64,000 bases of DNA from assembly GCF_900142965.1 (NCBI RefSeq), contig NZ_FRCQ01000003.1:292944-356943 (forward strand). Reading direction: 5' to 3'. Shown here piece after piece: positions 1 to 9,775 of the stretch. The stretch's first letter is position 1, and each line of letters begins with the position of its first letter. The notes beneath the pieces are model-generated. The model did no database searches. It had not been told where the DNA came from and saw nothing but the letters and a program-made list of their open reading frames with translations. The stretch is from Rhizobacter sp. OV335 (lineage in GTDB: Bacteria; Pseudomonadota; Gammaproteobacteria; Burkholderiales; Burkholderiaceae_C). The position numbers were made by a program, and so were the translations under genes.

Positions 1-163
1 GATCCTCTACCCGCGCACCGGTCAGAGCCCAGCGCAGACCGAGGCCGACCGCCAGGAATGCAACCGCTGGGCGACCACGCAGCCGGCGGCGATGGCGGAT
101 GCCTCCGTCTTCCAGCGCGCAGTGGCGGCCTGCATGGACGGGCGCGGCTACACGGTTCGGTGA
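1..163 (+). CDS. C-terminal end of a small secreted/lipoprotein-like protein (partial)
   Basis: The window opens inside this reading frame (codons start at base 2) and it stops with TGA at 161-163, leaving 53 residues. The visible part has the pattern PRTGQSPAQ...DRQECNRWA followed by a final CMDGRGYTVR. This is the tail seen in proteobacterial glycine-zipper or YMGG-like envelope proteins, where conserved Gln-Ser, Glu-Cys and Trp residues follow the zipper. The zipper and any signal peptide would lie upstream of the window. The family call is by resemblance only; the reading frame itself is well supported by codon pattern. Confidence 0.55.
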   Translation, partial: ILYPRTGQSPAQTEADRQECNRWATTQPAAMADASVFQRAVAACMDGRGYTVR

Positions 164-166
164 CCT

Positions 167-183
167 AGGGGGCCTGACCCCCT
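167..183. other. Short G5/C5 hairpin after the first gene
   Basis: A GGGGG run at 168-172 and a CCCCC run at 178-182 are separated by CCTGA and flanked by an A-T pair, giving a 6-bp stem with a 5-nt loop immediately behind the stop codon at 163. There is no T run, so it is not a classical intrinsic terminator. It could stabilise the 3' end of the upstream transcript. Confidence 0.35.
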
Positions 184-250
184 CGGCTGGGCGGTTGTGG
201 GCAGGGAGCGGGGCCGTTAAGTTTCGGCTCCACGCCCTCTCGCCCGACCG

Positions 251-1153
251 ATGCGCCTGCCCACCCTCCTGCTGTTGCTCTGTTGCCTCGCCGGAACGGC
301 GCGGGCGCAGGTGCAGTCGGATGCATCCACGTCAGATGACCTGCTGGTCCGCCTGACGCGCGACGAAGCCGTCGCCTACGAAAACGGCGAAGGCGTGCCG
401 CGCGATCCGGTGCGCGCCGCGCAGCTGTATTGCCAGGCCGCCCGCCAGGGCGACGCCGAATCGCAATACAACCTCGCGTGGATGTACGCGAACGGTCGCG
501 GCATCGACCGCAACGACGCGACCGCCTCGTTCTTCTTCCACGCTGCCGCCGAGCAGGGCCTGCCGCAGGCGGTGCGCATGCTCGAACGCGTCGGCCAGCC
601 CGGCACCGACATTCCCGATTGCATGCGCCCGCCCGCACCGGTGGTCGCCGCCGCGGTGCAGGCCACGCCCGCCGCCGCCGCACCCGCTGCCGAGCTGCGC
701 AGCAACGGTCCGAAGTACATCGTCGACCTGGTGAAGACCATCGCACCGGAGTACCGCGTCGACCCGCAGCTCGCGCTCGCGTTCATCCAGGTCGAGTCGA
801 ACTTCGACGTGGTCGCGCAGTCGCCGAAGAACGCACAGGGCCTGATGCAGCTGATCCCCGAGACCGCGGCCCGCTTCAACGTGAAGCGGCCGTTCGACCC
901 GGCGCAGAACATCCGCGGCGGGCTCGCCTACATCCGCTGGCTGCTCGCCTATTACCGGGGCGACGTGACGCTGGTCGCCGCCGCCTACAACGCCGGTGAA
1001 GGCGCGGTGAACCGCTACCGCGGCGTGCCGCCGTATGCCGAGACGCTGGGCTACGTGAGCCGCATCCTGAAGTCGTCGCGCATGCTGACGCACCCGTTCG
1101 ACACCACGGTCACCGAGGCCTCACCGCAGCTCGCGGTCATGCGCAAGTTCTAG
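251..1153 (+). CDS. Secreted lytic transglycosylase with Sel1-like repeats
   Basis: This 300-residue protein starts with a clear signal peptide (about residues 1-19, Leu-rich core, ending ARA-Q), so it acts in the periplasm. Residues 35-110 contain two Sel1/TPR-like repeats (GEGVPRDPVRAAQLYCQAA and NGRGIDRNDA). An Ala/Pro linker (about 127-148) joins them to a C-terminal SLT domain. The SLT domain carries the catalytic Glu182 in IQVESNFD, the GLMQLIP motif (197-203) and the AYNAGEGAV motif (245-253). The family cleaves peptidoglycan glycan strands to 1,6-anhydro-muropeptides. It is transcribed alone, with a palindrome behind its stop codon. Its cellular role (recycling, secretion or flagellar) cannot be told from the sequence. 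Confidence 0.9.
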   Translation: MRLPTLLLLLCCLAGTARAQVQSDASTSDDLLVRLTRDEAVAYENGEGVPRDPVRAAQLYCQAARQGDAESQYNLAWMYANGRGIDRNDATASFFFHAAAEQGLPQAVRMLERVGQPGTDIPDCMRPPAPVVAAAVQATPAAAAPAAELRSNGPKYIVDLVKTIAPEYRVDPQLALAFIQVESNFDVVAQSPKNAQGLMQLIPETAARFNVKRPFDPAQNIRGGLAYIRWLLAYYRGDVTLVAAAYNAGEGAVNRYRGVPPYAETLGYVSRILKSSRMLTHPFDTTVTEASPQLAVMRKF

Positions 1154-1167
1154 CCACTCTGCCTGCT

Positions 1168-1190
1168 GTCCGGACAGTGCGCACTGTCCG
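1168..1190. promoter_or_regulatory. Overlapping palindromes, candidate enhancer-binding site
   Basis: Bases 1171-1190 are a perfect 20-bp palindrome (CGGACAGTGC followed by its exact reverse complement). It overlaps a second perfect palindrome, TGTCCGGACA, at 1168-1177, so three GGACA half-sites alternate. It lies about 135-155 bp upstream of the start point expected from the sigma-54 promoter at 1300-1314. That is a usual distance for the binding site of a sigma-54 activator. It could instead act as a hairpin behind the transglycosylase gene, but no T run follows. Confidence 0.55.
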
Positions 1191-1299
1191 CGTTCCGTTC
1201 ACGGCCGCGTGGCCCGGCCTGCGGGACAACCCGAAGACGCCGGCACAAAGTCCTTGCCGCTCAAGGGCTTGAACGCCGCGGCGCACGATCGTCCCGGCG

Positions 1300-1314
1300 T
1301 GGCACGTCGCTTGC
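1300..1314 (+). promoter_or_regulatory. Sigma-54 (RpoN) promoter
   Basis: TGGCAC at 1300-1305 and TTGC at 1311-1314 match the -24/-12 consensus, with the invariant GG and GC exactly 10 nt apart. The expected transcription start is near 1325, 37 bases before the ATG at 1363. It faces the ABC-importer/PHB operon. Sigma-54 promoters need an activator ATPase bound upstream, which fits the palindrome at 1168-1190. A further imperfect inverted repeat, TCAAG-GG-CTTGA, lies at 1261-1272. Confidence 0.75.
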
Positions 1315-1362
1315 GCTGTGCTGGTGCACGCGCTTCCCCATTCCAATAAAACAGGAGACAGC

Positions 1363-2568
1363 ATGACCGCGACCCGACAGCGCCCGATGGCGCTGCTGGC
1401 CTGCCTTGCCCTGGCCGGCGCTTTGATCGCCGCCGCCGGCGCGCAGGCGCAGACCCAGGACATTCGCATCGCCCACGTCTACAGCAAGACCGGCCCGCTC
1501 GAGGCCTACGGCAAGCAGACGCAGACCGGCTTCATGATGGGGCTCGACTACGCGACCGGCGGCACGATGACGGTGGCCGGCCGCAAGCTCACGGTGATCG
1601 AGCGCGACGACCAGGGCAAGCCCGACGTCGGCAAGAGCCAGCTCGCCGCGGCCTATGGCGACGACAAGGCCGACATCGCGGTCGGCCCGTCGTCGTCGGG
1701 CGTCGCGCTGGCGCTGCTGCCGGTGGCCGAGGAGTACAAGAGAGTGCTGCTCGTCGAGCCCGCGGTCGCCGATTCGATCACCGGCGACAAGTGGAATCGC
1801 TACATCTTCCGCACCGGCCGCAACAGCTCGCAGGACGCCATCGCGAATGCGGTCGCGCTCGACAAGCCCGGCGTCACGATCACGACGCTCGCGCAGGACT
1901 ACGCGTTCGGGCGCGACGGCGTGAAGGCCTTCAAGGAGTCGATCAAGAAGGCGAAGCTGATCGACGGCGAGTACCTGCCGACCAGCACCACCGACTTCAC
2001 CGCCGGCGCGCAGCGCCTGATCGACAAGCTGAAGGACCAGCCCGGCCGCAAGATCATCTGGATCCTGTGGGCCGGCGCCGGCAACCCGTTCAAGATCGCC
2101 GACCTCGACCTGAAGCGCCACGGCATCGAGATCGCGACCGGCGGCAACATCCTGCCGGCGATGGCCGCGTACAAGAACTTCCCCGGCATGGAAGGCGCCA
2201 CCTACTACTACTTCGGCATCCCGAAGAACCCGGTCAACGAATGGCTGGTGGCGAACCACTACAAGCAGTTCAAGACACCGCCGGATTTCTTCACCGCGGG
2301 CGGCATGAGCGCGGCGATCGCGGTCGTCGAGGCGCTGAAGAAGACGCAGGGCGCGACCGCCACCGACAAGCTGATTGCCGCAATGGAAGGCATGGCCTTC
2401 GAGACGCCGAAGGGCCGCATGGTGTTTCGCAAGGAGGATCACCAGGCGATGCAGAGCATGTACCACTTCCGCATCAAGGCCGACCCGGCCTTCGCCTGGG
2501 GCGTGCCGGAGCTGGTGCGCGAGATCAAGCCCGACGAGATGGACGTGCCGATCCGCAACAAGCGCTGA
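1363..2568 (+). CDS. ABC transporter periplasmic substrate-binding protein (Leu/Ile/Val type)
   Basis: A 401-residue secreted binding protein of the type I periplasmic family (LivK/AmiC-like fold). The start at 1363 is chosen because an AGGAGA box lies 6 bases upstream and the first 30 residues form a signal peptide ending AQAQ. The mature part starts with IRIAHVYSKTGPLEAYGKQ, the usual first strand and ligand loop of this family, and contains the VGPSSSGVALALLPVAEE region. It is the first gene of a long operon with a PHB depolymerase next to it and livGFHM-like genes behind. The ligand may therefore be hydroxybutyrate or a short oligomer rather than an amino acid, an inference from context only. 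Transcription probably depends on sigma-54. Confidence 0.88.
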   Translation: MTATRQRPMALLACLALAGALIAAAGAQAQTQDIRIAHVYSKTGPLEAYGKQTQTGFMMGLDYATGGTMTVAGRKLTVIERDDQGKPDVGKSQLAAAYGDDKADIAVGPSSSGVALALLPVAEEYKRVLLVEPAVADSITGDKWNRYIFRTGRNSSQDAIANAVALDKPGVTITTLAQDYAFGRDGVKAFKESIKKAKLIDGEYLPTSTTDFTAGAQRLIDKLKDQPGRKIIWILWAGAGNPFKIADLDLKRHGIEIATGGNILPAMAAYKNFPGMEGATYYYFGIPKNPVNEWLVANHYKQFKTPPDFFTAGGMSAAIAVVEALKKTQGATATDKLIAAMEGMAFETPKGRMVFRKEDHQAMQSMYHFRIKADPAFAWGVPELVREIKPDEMDVPIRNKR

Positions 2569-2602
2569 GCAACGTCCACTAACCCACCAAGGAGACATCA
2601 CG

Positions 2603-4042
2603 ATGAAGAACCGGTTCGCCAGGATCGGGGCTGCGGCCTCGCTCGTGTTCGCTGCGGCCTGCCAGGCCACCCCGCTGCCGCAACTGCAGATCGACCCCGC
2701 CGAGGTCAGCGTGTCCGGCCTGTCGTCCGGCGGCTTCATGGCGGTGCAGATGCACGTTGCCTACTCGGCCACCTTCAAGCGCGGTGCCGGCATCGTGGCC
2801 GGCGGGCCGTATTACTGTGCCGAAGGCTCGATCGTCAACGCGACCGGCCGCTGCATGACGCACGCCAGCACCATCCCCGTCAGCAGCCTCGTCAGCACCA
2901 CCAACAGCTGGGCCACGAGCGGCCTGATCGACCCGGTATCGAATCTCACCAACTCGAAGGTCTACCTCTACTCCGGCACCTCCGACAACACCGTCAAGCA
3001 AGCGGTGATGAACGACCTGAAGACCTACTACCAGAGCTTCGTGCCGGCGGCGAACCTCTTCTACAAGAACACCATCGCGTCCGGCCACGCGATGATCACC
3101 GACGACTACGGCAGCAGCTGTGCCACGACCGCGTCGCCCTACATCAACGACTGCGATTTCGACCTCGCCGGTGAGATCCTGAAGCAGCTGCACGGCACGC
3201 TGAACCCGCGCAACAACGGCACGCTGTCGGGCACGTTCACCGAGTTCGACCAGACCGCCTTCATCTCCGGCCACGGCATGGCCACCACCGGCTGGGTCTA
3301 CGTGCCGCAGAGCTGCAGCACGGGCGCCGTGTGCAAGCTGCACGTGGTGTTCCACGGCTGCCAACAGAACACCGCGCTGGTCGGCCAGCAGTACGTGCGC
3401 AACACCGGCTACAACCGCTGGGCCGACACCAACAACATGGTCGTGCTGTACCCGCAGACCAGCACGCAGGCCACCAACAGCTGCTGGGACTGGTGGGGGT
3501 ATGACAACGCGAACTACGCGAAGAAGTCCGGTCCGCAGATGGCGGCGGTGCGCGCGATGATGACGACGCTGGGCAGCGGCTCGGCACCGTCCGGCCTGCC
3601 GGCTCCCACCGGCGTCGGCACCTCGGGCGCGACCGCCAGCAGCATGGTGATCGGCTGGGGCAGCGTCAGCGGCGCGAGCGGCTACAACGTGTACCGCGGC
3701 GGCAGCAAGGTCAACGCGAGCCTCATCGCGGGCACGAGCTACACCGACACCGGGCTGGCCGCCGGCACCACCTACTCCTGGACGGTGAAGGCGGTCGATG
3801 GCGGCGGCGTCGAAGGGCCGTCGTCTGCTGCTGCCACCGGCACCACCACCGGCGCACCGCCGGCCGCCACCTGCACCACCGCGAGCAACTACGCGCACGT
3901 CGCGGCCAATCGCGCGCACGTGCAGGGCGGCTATGCGCTCGCGAACGGCTCGAACCAGAACATGGGGCTATGGAATCTCTTCGTCACGACGACGCTGAAG
4001 ATGACCGGCACCAACTTCTACGTGATCGGAACCTGCCCTTGA
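2603..4042 (+). CDS. Extracellular short-chain-length polyhydroxyalkanoate depolymerase
   Basis: A 479-residue secreted esterase. The start at 2603 follows AAGGAGACATCACG and opens a signal peptide (about residues 1-22); the frame is open further upstream but lacks a ribosome site. Near the N-terminus the lipase box GLSSGG puts the nucleophilic Ser at about residue 41, the layout of type 2 catalytic domains. FHGCQQN and CWDWWGYDN are typical oxyanion and Trp-rich motifs. A fibronectin type III-like domain (about 335-415, APTGVGTSGATASSMVIGW onward) is followed by a C-terminal segment of about 55 residues ending GTCP. The family hydrolyses water-insoluble poly(3-hydroxybutyrate) outside the cell. 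It is sandwiched between a transporter's binding protein and its ATPase genes, which argues for coupled degradation and uptake. Confidence 0.9.
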   Translation: MKNRFARIGAAASLVFAAACQATPLPQLQIDPAEVSVSGLSSGGFMAVQMHVAYSATFKRGAGIVAGGPYYCAEGSIVNATGRCMTHASTIPVSSLVSTTNSWATSGLIDPVSNLTNSKVYLYSGTSDNTVKQAVMNDLKTYYQSFVPAANLFYKNTIASGHAMITDDYGSSCATTASPYINDCDFDLAGEILKQLHGTLNPRNNGTLSGTFTEFDQTAFISGHGMATTGWVYVPQSCSTGAVCKLHVVFHGCQQNTALVGQQYVRNTGYNRWADTNNMVVLYPQTSTQATNSCWDWWGYDNANYAKKSGPQMAAVRAMMTTLGSGSAPSGLPAPTGVGTSGATASSMVIGWGSVSGASGYNVYRGGSKVNASLIAGTSYTDTGLAAGTTYSWTVKAVDGGGVEGPSSAAATGTTTGAPPAATCTTASNYAHVAANRAHVQGGYALANGSNQNMGLWNLFVTTTLKMTGTNFYVIGTCP

Positions 4043-4797
4043 ATGCCTGACGCCCCGATGCTCGAGACCCAGGACCTCACCATCCGCTTCGGCGGCCACG
4101 TCGCGGTCGACCGCGTCAGCTGCAGCTTCGAGGCCGGCACGCTGACCGCGATCGTCGGGCCGAACGGTGCCGGCAAGACGACGTACTTCAACCTGGTCTC
4201 GGGCCAGCTGCGCGCGAGCGCCGGCCGCGTGCGCCTGCACGGCGTCGACATCACCGCCGAAGGCCCGGCCGCGCGCACGCAGCACGGCATCGGCCGGGCC
4301 TTCCAGCTCACCCAGCTGTTCCCCGGCCTGCCGGTGCGCGAGAACGTGCGGCTGGTCGTGCAATCGCGGGCGCGGCTCGGCCTGAACCTGTGGTCGGTGT
4401 GGCGCGACCACCGCGACACGCTCGAACGCACACAGGCGCTGCTCGAACAGGTGCGCCTCACCGATCAAGCAGACCGGCTTGCCGGCAGCCTGCCGCACGG
4501 CGACCAGCGCAAGCTGGAGGTCGCGATGCTGATGGCGCTGGAGCCGCGCGTCTTCATGTTCGACGAGCCCACTGCCGGCATGAGCGTCGACGAGGTCCCC
4601 GTGGTGCTGGACCTGATCCGCATGCTGAAGGCGCGCCGCGATTGCGCGATCCTGCTGGTCGAGCACAAGATGGACGTGGTGCGCGAACTCGCCGACCGCA
4701 TCGTCGTGCTGCACAACGGCCAGCTCGTCGCCGACGGCGAGCCCGACATCGTGATCGCGTCGCCGATCGTGCAGCAGGCCTACCTGGGGCTGGCGGC

Positions 4798-4801
<4 letters not shown>
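4043..4801 (+). CDS. ABC transporter ATP-binding protein, LivG type
   Basis: A 252-residue cytoplasmic ATPase. Walker A GPNGAGKTT is at about 39-47, and the LivG-type signature LPHGDQRKLEVAML and Walker B VFMFDEPTAGM follow. The conserved VEHKMDVV switch His and RAFQLTQLFPGLPVREN Q-loop region are present. Its ATG directly abuts the TGA of the depolymerase gene (TGAATG), and a second possible start (ATG at 4058) gives a version 5 residues shorter. It overlaps the next gene by ATGA. It should pair with the 4798 ATPase to power the two permeases downstream. Confidence 0.92.
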
Positions 4802-5522
<721 letters not shown>

Positions 5523-5526
<4 letters not shown>

Positions 5527-6518
5527 GCACCACGCTGCCCCGTTCGTCGTTCGACTGGCTTCCGATCGCGCTGGTGCCGCTGCTCGCGCTCGCCGCCTGG
5601 CCGCTGATCGGCTCGTCGTCGAGCTGGCTGACGCTGACCGTCGCCGGCCTCGCGATGGGGATGATCGTCTTCATCGTCGCGTCGGGCCTGACGCTGGTGT
5701 TCGGCCTGATGGACGTGCTGAACTTCGGCCACGGCGTGTTCATCGCGTTCGGCGCCTTCATCGCGACCAGCGTGCTCGGCGGCCTGGCCGACTGGACCGG
5801 CGCCGACAGCCTGTGGCTGAACCTGGCGGCGCTGTTCCCGGCGATGCTGGCCGCGATGGCGCTGGCCGCCGCGGTGGGCTGGGCCTTCGAGCGCGTGCTG
5901 GTGCGCCCGGTCTACGGCCAGCACCTGAAGCAGATCCTGATCACGATGGGCGGCATGATCATCGGCGAGGAGCTGATCAAGGCGATCTGGGGCCCGGCGC
6001 TGATCCCGTTGTCGCTGCCGCAGGCGCTGCGCGGCGTGTTGGCGCTCGGCGATGCGTCGGTCGAGAAGTTCCGGCTGCTCGCCACCGGCCTCGGCGCCAT
6101 CGTGCTGGCCGCGATGCTGTACACGCTGAACCGCACCAAGCTCGGCCTGCTGGTGCGCGCCGGCGTGCAGGACCGCGAGATGGTCGAGGCCCTCGGCTAC
6201 CCGGTGCGCACGCTGTTCGTCGGCGTGTTCGTCGCCGGCTCGGCGCTGGCCGGGCTCGGCGGCTCGCTGTGGGCGCTGTACCAGCAGGGCGTGGTGCCGC
6301 AGATCGGCGCGCAGCTGAACGTGCTGATCTTCATCGTGATCATCATCGGCGGGCTCGGCTCGACACTCGGCTGCTTCGTCGGCGCGCTGCTGGTCGGGCT
6401 GCTCGCCAACTACACCGGCTTCCTGTGGCCGAAGGTCGCGCTGTTCTCGAACATCGGGCTGATGGTCGCGGTGCTGCTGTGGCGCCCGCGCGGGCTGTAC
6501 CCGGTGAGTTCGCGATGA
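5523..6518 (+). CDS. ABC transporter permease, LivH type
   Basis: A 331-residue inner-membrane permease with about eight hydrophobic segments. The motif GLTLVFGLMDVLNFGHGVFIAFGAF is the hallmark first conserved loop of LivH/BraD, and ...IGGLGSTLGCFVGALLVGLL is the conserved C-terminal loop that contacts the ATPase. The protein is slightly longer than a typical LivH (about 300 residues) because of a loop around residues 95-115 (DWTGADSLWLNL). ATGA overlaps couple it to both neighbours. It forms the channel with the LivM-type subunit. Confidence 0.92.
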
Positions 6519-7579
6519 GGGCTCGCCCGCTGGACCGCCTGCTGTCGCACGACTTGCCGCGCAGCCGACCGCTCGCGGCGCTGCTGGTCGCCATCGTGCT
6601 CGGCCTCGCGCTGACGCCGTTCGTGTTCCCCGGCACGCAGGCGATGAACGTCGCCGCCAAGGTGATGGTCTTCATCGTGCTGGTCGCGAGCTTCGACCTG
6701 CTGCTCGGCTACACCGGCATCGTCAGCTTCGCGCACACGATGTTCTTCGGCATCGGCGCCTACGGCATCGCGATCGCCAGCACGCGGCTCGGGCCGGGCT
6801 GGCTTGCGCTGGCGCTGGGCGTCGCGGTGGCGCTCGCGGTCTCGCTGGTGCTGTCGCTCGTGATCGGCCTGTTCAGCCTGCGCGTGAAGGCGATCTTCTT
6901 CGCGATGATCACGCTGGCGGTGGCCTCGGCCTTCCTGACGCTCGCGTCGCAGCTGTCGGACTGGACCGGCGGCGAAGACGGCCTGAGCTTCCGCTTGCCT
7001 GAAGCCTTGAGCGACCGCCGGGTCGCGTACTACCTGCTGTTCGCATGCGCCACCGCGCTGGTGCTCGCGATGCTGCGCATCGTCAACTCGCCGTTCGGCC
7101 GCGTGCTGCAGGCGATCCGCGAGAACGACTTCCGCGCCGAGGCGATCGGCTACCGCACGGTGGTGTACCGCACGCTGTCGAACGTGCTGTCGGCGCTGTT
7201 CGCGACGCTCGCCGGTTGCCTGCTCGCGCTCTGGCTGCGCTACAACGGGCCGGACACCTCGCTGAGCTTCGAGATCATGCTCGACGTGCTGCTGATCGTC
7301 GTGATCGGCGGCATGGGCACGGTGTATGGCGCGGTCATCGGCAGCCTGCTGTTCGTGCTGGCGCAGAGCTACCTGCAGAACCTGATGGCGCTCGCGGCGC
7401 CGCTGGTGGGTGGCGTGCCGCTGCTCTCCACGCTGATCTCGCCCGAGCGCTGGCTGTTGTGGCTCGGGGTTCTCTTCGTGCTGTCGGTCTACCACTTCCC
7501 GAACGGGATCGTGGGGCGGCTGCGTGCGATGCGAACAAGCCAGCCGGCCCATCCCACCCAGAAGGAGACATCGCCATGA
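6515..7579 (+). CDS. ABC transporter permease, LivM type
   Basis: A 354-residue polytopic permease. The conserved SFDLLLGYTGIVSFAHTMFFGIGAYG near the N-terminus and the GGMGTVYGAVIGSLLFVL loop near the C-terminus identify the LivM/BraE family. AIRENDFRAEAIGY is the coupling-helix region. It overlaps the preceding permease by ATGA, and its TGA overlaps the ATG of the next gene (7576), so the oligomer-hydrolase gene is translationally coupled to the importer. Confidence 0.92.
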   Translation: MRARPLDRLLSHDLPRSRPLAALLVAIVLGLALTPFVFPGTQAMNVAAKVMVFIVLVASFDLLLGYTGIVSFAHTMFFGIGAYGIAIASTRLGPGWLALALGVAVALAVSLVLSLVIGLFSLRVKAIFFAMITLAVASAFLTLASQLSDWTGGEDGLSFRLPEALSDRRVAYYLLFACATALVLAMLRIVNSPFGRVLQAIRENDFRAEAIGYRTVVYRTLSNVLSALFATLAGCLLALWLRYNGPDTSLSFEIMLDVLLIVVIGGMGTVYGAVIGSLLFVLAQSYLQNLMALAAPLVGGVPLLSTLISPERWLLWLGVLFVLSVYHFPNGIVGRLRAMRTSQPAHPTQKETSP

Positions 7580-9771
7580 AGATGAACCTGCACCCGCTCA
7601 CGCTCGCCGCCCTCGGACTGTCTGCCGTGGCCCTCGCCGGCTGCGGCAGCGACGACGACACGCCGCCGCCCGTCAACGCGCTGCCTGCCAACGTCACGCA
7701 GCAGTCGGTGACGGACTATCCCGCGACCACCGTCGGCAGCGGCAGCACCGCGGCCACGCAGGACCTGCTGACCGGTGGTCTTGGCAAGTCCGGCCTGATC
7801 TTGACCGCGCCCACCCCCACCTACGCCGACCCGCTGAACCCGACCGCCGCCGAGCTGCGCCGCAACGCGCTGTTCAGCAACTACCGCGGCTTGGTCGACG
7901 TGAGCGCGGCCGGCGGCTACGGCACGCTGTACGGCCCGAACGTCGATGTGACCGGCCAGGCGACGACCGGCGAAGGGCTGATCCCGGGTCGCGAGTACGT
8001 CGCGGTGCTGGACAACGCGGGCGGCACCAAGCGGGTCGCGATTGCGGTGCAGATCCCCGACACCTTCAACCAGAGCGCGCCCTGCCTCGTGCTCGGCCCG
8101 TCGTCCGGCTCGCGCGGCGTGTATGGCGCGATCGCGACCTCGGCCGAGTGGGGCCTGAAGCACGGCTGCGCGGTCGCGCTGACCGATGCCGGCAAGGGCA
8201 TGGGCCTGTACGACATGAGCGACGACACGGTGACCCGCATCGACGGCACACGCGTGACGCGCGCTGCGGCCGGTGCCACCAGCTCGTTCGCCGCCGCGGT
8301 GACCGACACCGCGCGCGCCACGTACAACGCGCTGTGGCCGAACCGGCTGTCGCTGAAGCAGGCGCACTCGCAGCAGAACGCCGAGAAGGACTGGGGCAGC
8401 GACACGCTGGTGGCCGCCGCCTACGCGCTGTATGCGTTGAACGATCGCTACGGCAACGCGGCCGCGCCGCTGCCGTTCACCGCGGCGAACACGCTCGTGA
8501 TCGCCGGCTCGGTGTCGAACGGTGGCGCCGCGGTGCTGCGTGCAGCGGAGGCCGACTCAACTGGCCTGATCGACGGCGTGGTCGCCGGCGAACCGGTCAC
8601 CGAGCTGCCGACCACCACCGGCTACGGCGTGCAGTTCGGCGGCGTGGCGGTCATCGGCTACGGCAAGAAGCTGGGCGATTTCACGACCTTCGGCAACGTC
8701 TACCAACCCTGCGCCGCGCTGGCCGTGGGCGCGGCGATGGCCGAGAGCTCGACCTTCAACTACCTCGTCGCGACCGCGCAGACCGGCAAGGCCGCGGCTC
8801 GTTGCACCGGCCTCGCGGCCAAGGGGCTGGTGAGCGGCGCCGACACCGCGGCGCAATCGGCAGATGCATTGGCGAAGCTGCGCGCCTACGGCTGGACCGC
8901 CGACAACGACCAGATGCACAACGCGCACTACGCGCTCGGCAACGGGCCGATCCTGTCGGCCATGTACCCGATGATGTACGGCCGCTTCTCGGCGATCGAC
9001 AACCTGTGCAACACGAGCTTCGCGCAGGTGGATGCCGGCGGCAACCCGATCGCGGCGCTTGCGACGAGCAAGGCGCCGAGCTTCGCGACCGGCAACGGCA
9101 CGGCCAACGGGTCGCCGGCCAGCGTGGTCTACAACGACTCCGTCGGTGGCGCGAAGCTGTGGTCGGTGGCGACCTCGGTGTCGACCGGCGTGCAGGACTT
9201 CGGTCTCGACAACGCGCTGTGCCAGCGCGCGCTGGTGACCGGCGTCGACGAGACCGGCGCGGCGCTGACGGCCACCGCCACGTCGACGCGCCCGACCGCG
9301 GCGCAGGCCGCCGCCGTGCAGGCCGGCATGGCCGAGGTGGTGGTCAACGGCAACCTGCGCGCGAAGCCGGCGCTGGTGGTGGCGGGCCGCAGCGATGCGC
9401 TGGTGCCGGTCAACAACAACGCGCGGGCCTATGTGGCGTTCAACAAGACGGTGGAGGCGGCGGCGAGCAAGCTGGGCTACATCGAGGTGGCGAACGCGCA
9501 GCACTTCGACGGCTTCCTGTCGTTCGCCGGCTTCGACACCCGCTTCGTGCCGCTGCACGTGTACTTCAACCGCGCGATGGACGCGATGTATGCGCACCTG
9601 AAGACCGGCGCCGCGCTGCCGCCCAGCCAGGTGGTGCGGGCAACGCCGCGTGGCGGCCTGCCGGGTGCGGCACCGGCGATCACCGCGGGCAACGTACCGG
9701 CGATCAGCGCGACGCCGCTGGTGGCCGACCAGATCGGGTTCAGCGGCACGTCGGTGGCCGTTCCGAACTGA
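7576..9771 (+). CDS. D-(-)-3-hydroxybutyrate oligomer hydrolase (lipoprotein)
   Basis: A 731-residue protein. The start at 7576 follows AAGGAGACATCGCC. The N-terminus has a lipoprotein signal with lipobox LAGC and Cys23, so it should sit on a membrane facing the periplasm or outside. The rest matches the large 3HB-oligomer hydrolase family, including SVSNGGAAVL (Ser at about 314, candidate nucleophile), NAEKDWGSDTLVAAAYAL, and AQHFDGFLSFAGFDTRFVPLHVYFNRAMDAM near the C-terminus. The family splits dimers and short oligomers released by PHB depolymerase into monomers. Its place behind the permeases of the same operon supports a degrade-and-import pathway for PHB. Confidence 0.9.
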   Translation: MKMNLHPLTLAALGLSAVALAGCGSDDDTPPPVNALPANVTQQSVTDYPATTVGSGSTAATQDLLTGGLGKSGLILTAPTPTYADPLNPTAAELRRNALFSNYRGLVDVSAAGGYGTLYGPNVDVTGQATTGEGLIPGREYVAVLDNAGGTKRVAIAVQIPDTFNQSAPCLVLGPSSGSRGVYGAIATSAEWGLKHGCAVALTDAGKGMGLYDMSDDTVTRIDGTRVTRAAAGATSSFAAAVTDTARATYNALWPNRLSLKQAHSQQNAEKDWGSDTLVAAAYALYALNDRYGNAAAPLPFTAANTLVIAGSVSNGGAAVLRAAEADSTGLIDGVVAGEPVTELPTTTGYGVQFGGVAVIGYGKKLGDFTTFGNVYQPCAALAVGAAMAESSTFNYLVATAQTGKAAARCTGLAAKGLVSGADTAAQSADALAKLRAYGWTADNDQMHNAHYALGNGPILSAMYPMMYGRFSAIDNLCNTSFAQVDAGGNPIAALATSKAPSFATGNGTANGSPASVVYNDSVGGAKLWSVATSVSTGVQDFGLDNALCQRALVTGVDETGAALTATATSTRPTAAQAAAVQAGMAEVVVNGNLRAKPALVVAGRSDALVPVNNNARAYVAFNKTVEAAASKLGYIEVANAQHFDGFLSFAGFDTRFVPLHVYFNRAMDAMYAHLKTGAALPPSQVVRATPRGGLPGAAPAITAGNVPAISATPLVADQIGFSGTSVAVPN

Positions 9772-9775
9772 AACC

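Noticed and set aside
213..250. TTAAGTTTCGGC before the transglycosylase gene, resembling the -35 half of a flagellar sigma-28 promoter
   Set aside because: No GCCGATAA-like -10 element occurs at the required spacing, so the match is one-sided.
1171..1190. The 20-bp palindrome as an intrinsic terminator of the transglycosylase gene
   Set aside because: No T run follows the stem, and the stem is continuous through its centre with no loop. An operator is the better reading.
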